Made by a program: the position numbers and the translations under genes. Of a stretch of DNA of 30,929 bases, positions 1 to 4,425 are shown in pieces. Source of the DNA: a virus. The notes beneath the pieces were generated by a model. The model searched no databases and had not been told where the DNA came from. It saw only the letters and a list, made by a program, of their open reading frames with translations. Each line of letters opens with the position of its first letter. Position 1 is the first letter of the stretch. Location of the stretch: positions 1-30,929 of IMG/VR virus record IMGVR_UViG_3300017917_003471; one strand, written 5' to 3'.

Positions 1-66
1 AACTCAGTGGAATAGAGTAACGCTCTTCTAAAGCGTGAGTCGTTGGTTCGAATCCAACCTAGCCCG
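1..66 (+). tRNA. tRNA-Arg(UCU), 5' truncated
   Basis: The anticodon arm ACGCT-CTTCTAA-AGCGT gives anticodon TCT. A T arm (GTTGG, TTCGAAT loop, CCAAC) and the 3' acceptor strand CTAGCCC with discriminator G follow. The 5' acceptor strand lies outside the window. It is the first member of the tRNA cluster seen here. Confidence 0.88.
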
Positions 67-97
67 TTGACTTTTTGAGAAAAAAGTCTTATAAATA
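67..97 (+). promoter_or_regulatory. Hairpin overlapped by a promoter; includes T4-type late promoter
   Basis: An 8-bp stem (69-76 with 81-88) closes a GAGA tetraloop directly after tRNA-Arg. TATAAATA at 90-97 matches the T4-like late promoter. TTGACT at 67-72, partly in the stem, lies 17 nt upstream of TATAAA, so the same DNA could also serve as a sigma70-type promoter. The likely target is the small ORF at 119. Confidence 0.6.
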
Positions 98-118
98 AAC
101 TTACTTAGGTCGAAAACA

Positions 119-220
119 ATGTCTTATCCAATGTCCACAAAACAGTTTAGTGATCTCGATTGCCGTTATTGGCATATTGAGGGTACTCCCCTGTTTGCGG
201 ATATGGATAGACATATGTAA
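119..220 (+). CDS. Small hypothetical protein (33 aa)
   Basis: I do not recognise the family. The ORF begins MSYPMSTKQF and ends in a TAA stop after DMDRHM. It is rich in aromatic and acidic residues, with no membrane segment or Cys pair. Support for a real gene is positional: a TATAAATA late promoter ends 21 nt before the ATG and an intrinsic terminator follows the stop by about 28 nt, so it would make a one-gene late transcript inside a tRNA cluster. I see no strong Shine-Dalgarno. It could instead be a chance ORF in a structured spacer. Confidence 0.45.
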   Translation: MSYPMSTKQFSDLDCRYWHIEGTPLFADMDRHM

Positions 221-248
221 GATGTTTAATCCATAAAAGCAAAAAGAC

Positions 249-283
249 AGGGGAGAGAAACCAAAAGTTTCCTCCCCTTTTTT
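249..283 (+). terminator. Intrinsic terminator
   Basis: A G-rich arm starting AGGGGAG pairs with GTTTCCTCCCCT, with a one-base bulge and a short A-rich loop, and is followed by a run of T. It closes the transcript carrying the small ORF at 119-220. Confidence 0.75.
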
Positions 284-407
284 GTTGCCTGTGACGGTTT
301 CCTAAGCGTCCACCAATCTCTCCCCAGAGACCAAACGGTGGTATTTTTAAAGGGTGGTTAAAAGACCACCAGCACCTTGACAACTGAATATTTATCCTAT
401 ATTATTT
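284..407 (+). promoter_or_regulatory. Structured spacer and promoter ahead of tRNA-Tyr
   Basis: The spacer contains nested stems CCACC(310-314)/GGTGG(337-341) and TCTCT(317-321)/AGAGA(326-330), then a hairpin GGTGGTT(353-359)/GACCACC(364-370). GGTGGT at 337-342 can alternatively pair with ACCACC at 365-370. TTGACA at 377-382 is followed by TATATT (398, spacing 15) or TATTAT (400, spacing 17). Both -10 candidates sit very close to the mature tRNA 5' end at 408. Confidence 0.5.
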
Positions 408-498
408 GGGAGAGTGGCTACTGTTGGCAATAAGTGTGGCTGCGGTCTGTAAAACCGTTACATAAGAACCATCGGGGGTTCAATTCCCTCCTCTCCCA
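408..498 (+). tRNA. tRNA-Tyr(GUA)
   Basis: The acceptor GGGAGAG pairs with CTCTCCC. The anticodon loop CTGTAAA gives GTA. The extended variable arm is expected of bacterial tRNA-Tyr. The T loop is TTCAATT and the D loop is rather long. Confidence 0.87.
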
Positions 499-544
499 CT
501 GCATGATCTGCCCAATGATACCATTGGTAGTGGATTGTGCTCTT

Positions 545-617
545 GACCCTATAGTGAAGTGGTCTATCACGCTACCCTGTCACGGTGGTATCACGGGTTC
601 AAATCCCGTTAGGGTCG
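545..617 (+). tRNA. tRNA-Asp(GUC)
   Basis: The acceptor GACCCTA pairs with TAGGGTC. Anticodon loop CTGTCAC gives GTC. The T arm is ACGGG/CCCGT with loop TTCAAAT. The discriminator is G, as in tRNA-Asp. Confidence 0.92.
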
Positions 618-670
618 TCGTCCCTACACTTTCTTCAGTTTTGTGTGTGGGCAGTATTAATAAACTGAAA

Positions 671-742
671 CGCTCTGTAACTCAATTGGTAGAGTGGGTC
701 CATTACGGGACTAAGTTGCTGGTTCGAGTCCAGTCGGGGCAA
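671..742 (+). tRNA. Irregular tRNA-like element, possibly Val(UAC) or degenerate
   Basis: A standard D arm (ACTC/GAGT with TTGGTA) and T arm (GCTGG-TTCGAGT-CCAGT) flank an odd anticodon arm. With a five-pair stem GGTCC/GGACT the loop has only six bases (ATTACG), which would present TAC. Forcing a seven-base loop breaks most stem pairs. The first acceptor pair is C-A. A regular tRNA-Val(UAC) exists at 3865-3936, so this copy may be decaying or may have another role. Confidence 0.5.
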
Positions 743-922
743 TTGGAGATCATCAGTACGAATCTCCACGCATTCTTCAAAGGTTGCCAGTTTGCAGAAG
801 AATGTTGTAGTAATAACTGGAATTGGGGAGGGATTCCTAGACACCATCGGATGATGGCAGGATTCATAAGGCTACGAAGCGTAATCCATAAGTGACTTCG
901 TGTGGGATACCCCTCTCATCAT
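743..922 (+). ncRNA. Candidate structured RNA with pseudoknot between tRNAs
   Basis: The 180-nt spacer has no convincing ORF but dense pairing. GGAGAT(745-750) pairs with ATCTCC(762-767). CATTCTTC(771-778) pairs with GAAGAATG(797-804). CCAGTT(787-792), in the loop of that hairpin, is complementary to AACTGG(815-820) outside it, making an H-type pseudoknot. Further on are CCATC/GATGG around 853-866 and ACGAAG/CTTCGT near 874-902. Structured RNAs called manA and wcaG are known from marine cyanobacteria and cyanophages; whether this belongs to either is not established here. Confidence 0.45.
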
Positions 923-994
923 GGTCCTATCGACTAGCGGTTAGGTCATCACCCTTTCAAGGTGGCAGCACGGGTTCGAATCCCGTTAGGACTA
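923..994 (+). tRNA. tRNA-Glu(UUC)
   Basis: The acceptor GGTCCTA pairs with TAGGACT through one G-U. The anticodon arm is TCACC-CTTTCAA-GGTGG, anticodon TTC. The T arm is ACGGG/CCCGT with loop TTCGAAT. Confidence 0.92.
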
Positions 995-997
995 TAT

Positions 998-1073
998 CGG
1001 GGAATAGCTCAGTTGGTAGAGCACATGTCTGAAGAACATGGTGTCGGTAGTTCAATTCTACCTTCCTCGGCCA
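998..1073 (+). tRNA. tRNA-Phe(GAA), encoded CCA
   Basis: The acceptor CGGGGAA pairs with TTCCTCG through one G-U. The anticodon arm is CATGT-CTGAAGA-ACATG, anticodon GAA. CCA is encoded after discriminator G (1071-1073) and abuts the next tRNA, which suggests processing from one precursor. Confidence 0.92.
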
Positions 1074-1145
1074 GGAATCGTAGCTCAGTGGTAGAGCACT
1101 CGGCTGATAACCGAGCGGTCACAAGTTCAAATCTTGTCGGTTCCA
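1074..1145 (+). tRNA. tRNA-Ile(GAU)
   Basis: The acceptor GGAATCG pairs with CGGTTCC. The anticodon arm CTCGG-CTGATAA-CCGAG gives GAT. It starts at the base after the CCA of tRNA-Phe. Confidence 0.93.
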
Positions 1146-1149
1146 CTTT

Positions 1150-1232
1150 GGAAGATTGGCAGAGCGGTTAATGCAGCGGTTTGCTAAACCGTGAGGGTAA
1201 CACCTCCGTTGGTTCGAATCCAACATCTTCCG
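1150..1232 (+). tRNA. tRNA-Ser(GCU)
   Basis: The acceptor GGAAGAT pairs with ATCTTCC. The anticodon arm is GCGGT-TTGCTAA-ACCGT, anticodon GCT. A long variable arm (GAGGGTAACACCTC) marks a class II tRNA. It lies four bases after tRNA-Ile. Confidence 0.93.
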
Positions 1233-1319
1233 TAGGACTCCAGCAAGGTGCTTGCTAGGATATAAAAGACTGACGCCTCCCTCTGCAGAAAGAGTAACCA
1301 TTAGGTCAGCGTCCATTTT
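1233..1319 (+). other. Structured inter-tRNA spacer
   Basis: AGCAAG(1242-1247) pairs with CTTGCT(1251-1256). Downstream, CTGAC/GTCAG or alternatively GACGC/GCGTC can close a longer domain that contains CTCT/AGAG. There is no tRNA T loop, no ORF and no recognisable promoter. It may be a processing or folding element of the tRNA precursor, or a small RNA. Confidence 0.3.
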
Positions 1320-1391
1320 GGCAGTGTAGTTCAGTGATAGAACAGGAGATTCATACCCTCCATGTCGGTAGTTTGATTCTACCCACTGCCT
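1320..1391 (+). tRNA. tRNA-Met(CAU), first copy
   Basis: The acceptor GGCAGTG pairs with CACTGCC. The loop TTCATAC gives CAT. The anticodon stem has an A-C mismatch next to the loop. The first acceptor pair is normal, so this is more likely elongator Met (or a lysidine-modified Ile) than initiator. Confidence 0.82.
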
Positions 1392-1392
1392 T

Positions 1393-1463
1393 GTGACGTT
1401 AGCCTAGTGGTAAGGCAGTGGTTTGTGGAACCACCCAGATGGGTTCAAATCCCATACGTCACC
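1393..1463 (+). tRNA. tRNA-His(GUG)
   Basis: The acceptor GTGACGT pairs with ACGTCAC. The anticodon arm is GTGGT-TTGTGGA-ACCAC, anticodon GTG. Discriminator C is typical of bacterial tRNA-His. Confidence 0.92.
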
Positions 1464-1465
1464 CC

Positions 1466-1537
1466 GTTGGGTTGGTCTAATGGTAAGATGCAGGTCTCCA
1501 AAACCTTGCGATGGGGGTTCAAATCCCTCACCCTTCG
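1466..1537 (+). tRNA. tRNA-Trp(CCA)
   Basis: The anticodon loop CTCCAAA gives CCA. The T arm is GGGGG-TTCAAAT-CCCTC. Acceptor GTTGGGT with ACCCTTC leaves two T-T mismatches at positions 2 and 3, so the acceptor stem is weak. Discriminator is G. Confidence 0.82.
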
Positions 1538-1540
1538 CCT

Positions 1541-1614
1541 GTCCTTTTAGCTCAGTGGAATAGAGCAGTAGGCTACGAACCTATGTGTCGGGAGTTCAAA
1601 TCTCTCAAAGGACG
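1541..1614 (+). tRNA. tRNA-Arg(ACG)
   Basis: The acceptor GTCCTTT pairs with AAAGGAC. The anticodon arm is GTAGG-CTACGAA-CCTAT, anticodon ACG. Discriminator is G. A34 would need deamination by the host TadA to read all CGN codons. Confidence 0.91.
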
Positions 1615-1615
1615 C

Positions 1616-1649
1616 TTGACAAACTTGCAAAAGTTTGTTACTATATAAT
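1616..1649 (+). promoter_or_regulatory. Hairpin with overlapping promoter inside the tRNA cluster
   Basis: TTGACA (1616-1621) is followed after 17 nt by TACTAT (1639-1644), with TATAAT also at 1644-1649. A perfect 8-bp hairpin ACAAACTT-GCAA-AAGTTTGT (1619-1638) sits between the boxes and uses part of the -35. The design resembles the composites at 3820, 8403 and 30451. It would restart transcription for the second half of the cluster. Confidence 0.6.
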
Positions 1650-1658
1650 AGTGATAGA

Positions 1659-1704
1659 GGTTGAGTCCCTGTTACATCCTGATGAGATGTATCACACTCA
1701 ATCC
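1659..1704 (+). ncRNA. Candidate hairpin RNA at the 5' end of a tRNA transcript
   Basis: A long imperfect stem-loop starts about ten bases downstream of the -10. TTGAGT(1661-1666) pairs with ACTCAA(1696-1701), and TACATC(1673-1678) with GATGTA(1686-1691) around a seven-base loop. Extra pairs flank a U-U mismatch and a small internal loop. There is no ORF. It ends six bases before the next tRNA. Confidence 0.4.
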
Positions 1705-1709
1705 ATCGT

Positions 1710-1784
1710 CGCAGGGTAGTCAAGCAGTAAGACGTTAGGCTCATAACCTAAAGACCGTAGGTGCAAATCCTACCCCTGCTCCCA
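1710..1784 (+). tRNA. tRNA-Met(CAU), second copy; possible initiator; encoded CCA
   Basis: The anticodon arm is TTAGG-CTCATAA-CCTAA, anticodon CAT. Acceptor CGCAGGG pairs with CCCTGCT except at the first position (C-T). An unpaired 1-72 position is a hallmark of bacterial initiator tRNA, although the usual three G-C pairs in the anticodon stem are absent. CCA is encoded at 1782-1784. The alternative is a lysidine-type tRNA-Ile. Confidence 0.82.
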
Positions 1785-1786
1785 AT

Positions 1787-1859
1787 GGGGTCTTAGCTCA
1801 GTTGGTAGAGCGCCTGCTTTGCACGCAGGAGGTCAGGGGTTCGAACCCCCTAGATTCCA
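1787..1859 (+). tRNA. tRNA-Ala(UGC)
   Basis: The acceptor GGGGTCT pairs with AGATTCC through two G-U pairs. The anticodon arm is CCTGC-TTTGCAC-GCAGG, anticodon TGC. The T arm AGGGG/CCCCT is perfect. Confidence 0.92.
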
Positions 1860-1886
1860 TGGTGATAATATATCACCAGATTATAT

Positions 1887-1959
1887 TCCCCTATAGCTCA
1901 ATTGGCAGAGTGCGCGACTGTTAATCGCTCGGTTCCTGGTTCGAGTCCAGGTGGGGGAG
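1887..1959 (+). tRNA. tRNA-Asn(GUU)
   Basis: The acceptor TCCCCTA pairs with TGGGGGA. The anticodon loop CTGTTAA gives GTT. The T arm is CCTGG/CCAGG with loop TTCGAGT. Discriminator is G. Confidence 0.92.
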
Positions 1960-2045
1960 TTGGAAGTGATCCTGCGATAACCTCAAGAGCACTCCTTCCA
2001 ATTAAAACCTAGAATATTTCTAGGTCAGGGGGATGGCCTCCCCTG
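1960..2045 (+). ncRNA. Three-hairpin spacer, candidate structured RNA or terminator
   Basis: TTGGAAG(1960-1966) pairs with CTTCCAA(1995-2001). ACCTAGAA(2007-2014) and TTCTAGGT(2018-2025) form a perfect eight-pair hairpin. CAGGGG(2026-2031) pairs with CCCCTG(2040-2045). The last is followed by only three T, so termination would be weak. No ORF is present. Confidence 0.4.
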
Positions 2046-2049
2046 TTTC

Positions 2050-2121
2050 GCCCCTGTAGCTCAGTGGTAGAGCAGCGGTTTTGTAAACCGCTGGTCGCAA
2101 GTTCAAATCTTGTCGGGGGCT
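2050..2121 (+). tRNA. tRNA-Thr(UGU)
   Basis: The acceptor GCCCCTG pairs with CGGGGGC. The anticodon arm is GCGGT-TTTGTAA-ACCGC, anticodon TGT. Discriminator is T. It is the last tRNA of the dense cluster, 20 bases before the first protein gene. Confidence 0.93.
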
Positions 2122-2141
2122 CTTAAGTTTTTTATACTCTT

Positions 2142-2714
2142 ATGATTAAAGTAATAGACAACGTAATATCTAAAAAATATCAGGATCATTTAGAAGAAAC
2201 TTTTTTTGGTTTAGATATACCTTGGAGATTTAATAGTTATCTGGTTGATGAGGGTAAAGGCGAAGTTGGATTTACGCACAGTTTGATAGATCCTTATCAA
2301 AGGAGTGAATATTTTAATTATGTTTTACCTTTACTTTATGAAATTTCTGAAAAATCAGAAATAGATGTTTCTAATGTTCTTTTTGCAAGAAGTTTTTTGC
2401 AAATTCCATCAATTACTCCCCATAGAAGTGATTTATTTCATGTGGATGTTGCAGATACAGAACATGTTGTTTTTCTTTATTACTTAAATGATTCTGATGG
2501 AGACACTGTAATTTCCTCTGAAAGACATAATCCTTCTAGACCAAGATGGCATCCTAGAGAAAATAATTTTGAAATTTTAGAAAAAGTGACACCAAAAAAA
2601 GGAAGAGTAGTTGTTTTTGATGGGTGGTTATACCATGCAGCTGGAGTTCCTAAAGAAACAAAGAGGTGTGTTTTAAATTTCGATGTTATTGAAAAATTAC
2701 TTGACGAGGACTGA
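2142..2714 (+). CDS. 2OG-Fe(II) oxygenase, prolyl-4-hydroxylase-like
   Basis: A 190-residue single-domain protein of the 2-oxoglutarate/Fe(II) dioxygenase superfamily. Members hydroxylate protein side chains or small molecules using 2-oxoglutarate and O2. The iron triad is visible as H100-x-D102 (FHVDV) and H165 (LYHAAG), with R175 ten residues later as the 2-oxoglutarate carboxylate ligand. Such genes are common in cyanophages, with substrates largely unknown. The ATG at 2142 lies 20 nt after tRNA-Thr, so it may be co-transcribed with the tRNAs. No signal peptide is present. The stop region overlaps the promoter of the next tRNA. Confidence 0.88.
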   Translation: MIKVIDNVISKKYQDHLEETFFGLDIPWRFNSYLVDEGKGEVGFTHSLIDPYQRSEYFNYVLPLLYEISEKSEIDVSNVLFARSFLQIPSITPHRSDLFHVDVADTEHVVFLYYLNDSDGDTVISSERHNPSRPRWHPRENNFEILEKVTPKKGRVVVFDGWLYHAAGVPKETKRCVLNFDVIEKLLDED

Positions 2715-2729
2715 AAAATACTTTATAAT
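2701..2729 (+). promoter_or_regulatory. Sigma70-type promoter for tRNA-Gly
   Basis: TTGACG at 2701-2706 is followed after exactly 17 nt by TATAAT at 2724-2729. The -35 box lies in the last codons of the 2OG oxygenase gene. The downstream leader carries a hairpin TGGGAGA-GAAA-TCTCCCA at 2757-2774, just before tRNA-Gly. Confidence 0.75.
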
Positions 2730-2779
2730 AGTCTGGTCCGTGTGAAGGAAGTTCGTTGGGAGAGAAATCTCCCACCCTT

Positions 2780-2851
2780 GCGGAAGTAACTCAACGGTAG
2801 AGTCCCTGCCTTCCAAGCAGGTTGTTGCGAGTTCGAATCTCGTCTTCCGCT
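2780..2851 (+). tRNA. tRNA-Gly(UCC)
   Basis: The acceptor GCGGAAG pairs with CTTCCGC. The anticodon arm is CCTGC-CTTCCAA-GCAGG, anticodon TCC. A hairpin ACCCAA/TTGGGT (2853-2869) lies immediately downstream. Confidence 0.93.
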
Positions 2852-2852
2852 T

Positions 2853-2880
2853 ACCCAATAAATTTGGGTTATTAAATAAA
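2853..2880 (+). promoter_or_regulatory. Hairpin and late-promoter-like sequence
   Basis: ACCCAA(2853-2858)/TTGGGT(2864-2869) follows tRNA-Gly. The sequence after it contains AAATAAACTT, shared with the late-promoter region at 93-102, but the core reads TATTAAATA rather than TATAAATA, so it is at best a variant. It would serve the SLH-porin gene at 2908. Confidence 0.35.
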
Positions 2881-2907
2881 CTTCGTAGTTGTAATTCTTA
2901 ATACAAT

Positions 2908-3792
2908 ATGACTTTTCAAAATATTATCGTTGCTGGCGTAGTCGCTGCGACTTCTTTCGCCGCTCCTGTGATGGCACAAGTTACTAGTGTTTCTCAATTC
3001 AAAGACGTTCAACCTACGGATTGGTCTTATCAGGCACTTTCTAATCTGGTTTCGCGTTATGGTTGTGTCGCTGGTTTTCCTGATGGTACTTTCCGTTCTG
3101 GTCAACCCGCTACTCGTGCTCAACTTGCTGCACTAACTAATGCCTGTCTTGATCGTATTAGTGAGTATCAAAGTGCTGCTGATGCTGCTCTTGCCGCTGC
3201 TCTTCGTGCTCAATTTGCTAAAGAAATTGCTGCTACTAATACTCGTGTGAGTGCTCTTGAAGTTGCTGCTGCACAAAAGGCACAAGGTGTTGGCAACTAC
3301 CTGGGTGCTGGTGTGCTTCTTAATCAGCAAGGCGTTGCTGGTAATGGTTATGGTGCTCAGCGCACTGTTTCTGGTGCTACCATTCAGGCACGTTATGCTG
3401 TGAAGAACTTCACTAATTTGAATGCTGTTTCGGTTCGTCCTTATGCCAACCTTGTTGGTACTCCTGCTGGTCAGGTTGGTGCTGGTGGTGGTGCTCTGGT
3501 TTCTTATGATTGGAGCATTTCCCGTGCTAAGTCGGGTGTGAGCCGTGCTAACATCTACACTGGTGTTGGTTATCAGATTCCTTTTGTGAATAATACCACT
3601 GCTAATTATCAGTCGGCGGTTGGCAATCGTGGACAAGTTGTGATTGCTCTTGGTCTTGAAGGTCGTCTGACCAACTCTCTGGTTGGGTTTGCTGATCTGA
3701 AGTTCCCTACTACCAATGCTGCTAATAGTTACGGTGCTACTAATGGAACTTATTCTCCTGTGTTTACCACAGGTCTTGGATTCAAGTTCTGA
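2908..3792 (+). CDS. Exported SLH-domain porin-like outer-membrane protein
   Basis: This 294-residue protein resembles cyanobacterial SLH-porins (SomA/OprB type). Residues 1-23 form a Sec signal peptide ending in VMA before Q24. An S-layer homology domain follows at about 28-84 (FKDVQPTDWSYQAL, GFPDGTFRSGQPATRAQ). An Ala-rich, probably coiled-coil segment spans about 84-122, then a Gly/Asn/Thr-rich region with alternating beta-like strands ends in KF. A terminal Phe is the typical outer-membrane barrel signature. The family uses SLH to grip the periplasmic wall polymer. It is shorter than full cyanobacterial porins (about 500 residues), so the barrel is reduced. Its DNA is visibly richer in G and C and in GCT/GGT codons than its neighbours, suggesting acquisition from a host. 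A role in altering host envelope or uptake is inference. Confidence 0.82.
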   Translation: MTFQNIIVAGVVAATSFAAPVMAQVTSVSQFKDVQPTDWSYQALSNLVSRYGCVAGFPDGTFRSGQPATRAQLAALTNACLDRISEYQSAADAALAAALRAQFAKEIAATNTRVSALEVAAAQKAQGVGNYLGAGVLLNQQGVAGNGYGAQRTVSGATIQARYAVKNFTNLNAVSVRPYANLVGTPAGQVGAGGGALVSYDWSISRAKSGVSRANIYTGVGYQIPFVNNTTANYQSAVGNRGQVVIALGLEGRLTNSLVGFADLKFPTTNAANSYGATNGTYSPVFTTGLGFKF

Positions 3793-3819
3793 TAACTACT
3801 CATAAGTTGAGTTAAAAAT

Positions 3820-3855
3820 GGGGGGTTGACAAAATCTCCCCCCTCATCTTAAAAT
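3820..3855 (+). promoter_or_regulatory. Composite terminator-like hairpin and promoter ahead of tRNA-Val
   Basis: GGGGGG(3820-3825) pairs with CCCCCC(3838-3843). TTGACA(3826-3831) occupies the loop, and TAAAAT(3850-3855) follows 18 nt later. RNA from the SLH-porin gene would fold the hairpin, while as DNA it supplies the -35 for tRNA-Val at 3865. The run of T after the stem is poor. Confidence 0.6.
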
Positions 3856-3864
3856 AAAAACATC

Positions 3865-3936
3865 GGGCGATTAGCGCAGCGGTAGCGCAGCTGCTTTACA
3901 CGCAGTTGGTCATTGGTTCGAATCCGATATTGCCCA
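3865..3936 (+). tRNA. tRNA-Val(UAC)
   Basis: The acceptor GGGCGAT pairs with ATTGCCC. The anticodon loop TTTACAC gives TAC on a CTGC/GCAG stem. The T arm is ATTGG/CCGAT with loop TTCGAAT. The structure is regular. Confidence 0.92.
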
Positions 3937-3938
3937 CT

Positions 3939-3946
3939 TATAAATA
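3939..3946 (+). promoter_or_regulatory. T4-type late promoter
   Basis: An exact TATAAATA begins three bases after tRNA-Val and 25 bases before the Dps ATG at 3964. This places Dps-family expression in the late (virion assembly) period if it works as in T4-like phages. Confidence 0.75.
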
Positions 3947-3963
3947 GTTCAAAAAGTGGTATA

Positions 3964-4401
3964 ATGGAAGTACTTTTTAAACTATTGAGTGATGCTCAGG
4001 CATCACTTTTTGTTCTATTTCAAAAAACATGGATTTATCATTGGGATGTAGTTGGACCAAATTTCCATCAACTGCATACACTTTTTGGTGAACAATATGA
4101 AACCATGTTTGAAGAGATTGACAAACTCACTGAACACATGAGATACTTAGGGATGAAACCCGTCAGTGCTCTTTCGAGAGTGATTGAAGTTTCATCTATT
4201 TCTGAGGCTGATAGTGGGATTGCAAGCATGGAAATGGTTAACCAATTGATGCAAGATAATCAAAGACTTATTGAAATGCTTTCAATTGTTTCTGAGGAAG
4301 CAGATAATCAAAAACAATATGCTACGGCAAATATTGTTCAGGAGTTTATTGAAAATCACGGTAAATTTGTTTGGATGCTTAGATCCTTTTTTGAAGAATA
4401 A
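3964..4401 (+). CDS. dps: Dps-family mini-ferritin
   Basis: A 145-residue ferritin-like protein of the Dps family, which oxidises Fe(II) with peroxide and stores iron in a dodecamer; many members also bind DNA. The diagnostic HW-x-V-x-GPNF-x-QLH-x-LF segment lies at 26-41. Spacing reproduces the Dps inter-subunit ferroxidase ligands: H26, H38, D53 and E57 (separations 12, 15 and 4). It lacks the basic N-terminal tail used by E. coli Dps for DNA binding, and is slightly short. An upstream in-frame extension would run into tRNA-Val, so ATG 3964, 18 nt after the late promoter, is preferred. Phage Dps genes are uncommon. Protection of phage DNA or capture of host iron late in infection is inference. 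Confidence 0.87.
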   Translation: MEVLFKLLSDAQASLFVLFQKTWIYHWDVVGPNFHQLHTLFGEQYETMFEEIDKLTEHMRYLGMKPVSALSRVIEVSSISEADSGIASMEMVNQLMQDNQRLIEMLSIVSEEADNQKQYATANIVQEFIENHGKFVWMLRSFFEE

Positions 4402-4425
4402 AATAATTTAATTGGAATTAATAAA

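Noticed and set aside
434-895. A 153-codon plus-strand ORF across the tRNA cluster
   Set aside because: It runs through tRNA-Tyr, tRNA-Asp and the tRNA-like element, has no ribosome site, and the translation looks random.
962-1171. A 69-codon ORF over tRNA-Phe and tRNA-Ile
   Set aside because: It is a translation of well-folded tRNA genes.
1671-1692. CTGATGAG resembling a hammerhead ribozyme core
   Set aside because: The required GAAA and cleavage-site stem are missing; the bases form the loop of a plain hairpin.
3133-3636. A 167-codon minus-strand ORF opposite the SLH-porin
   Set aside because: Ser/Thr-rich shadow of the GCT/GGT-rich coding strand; the plus-strand protein has a signal peptide and domains.
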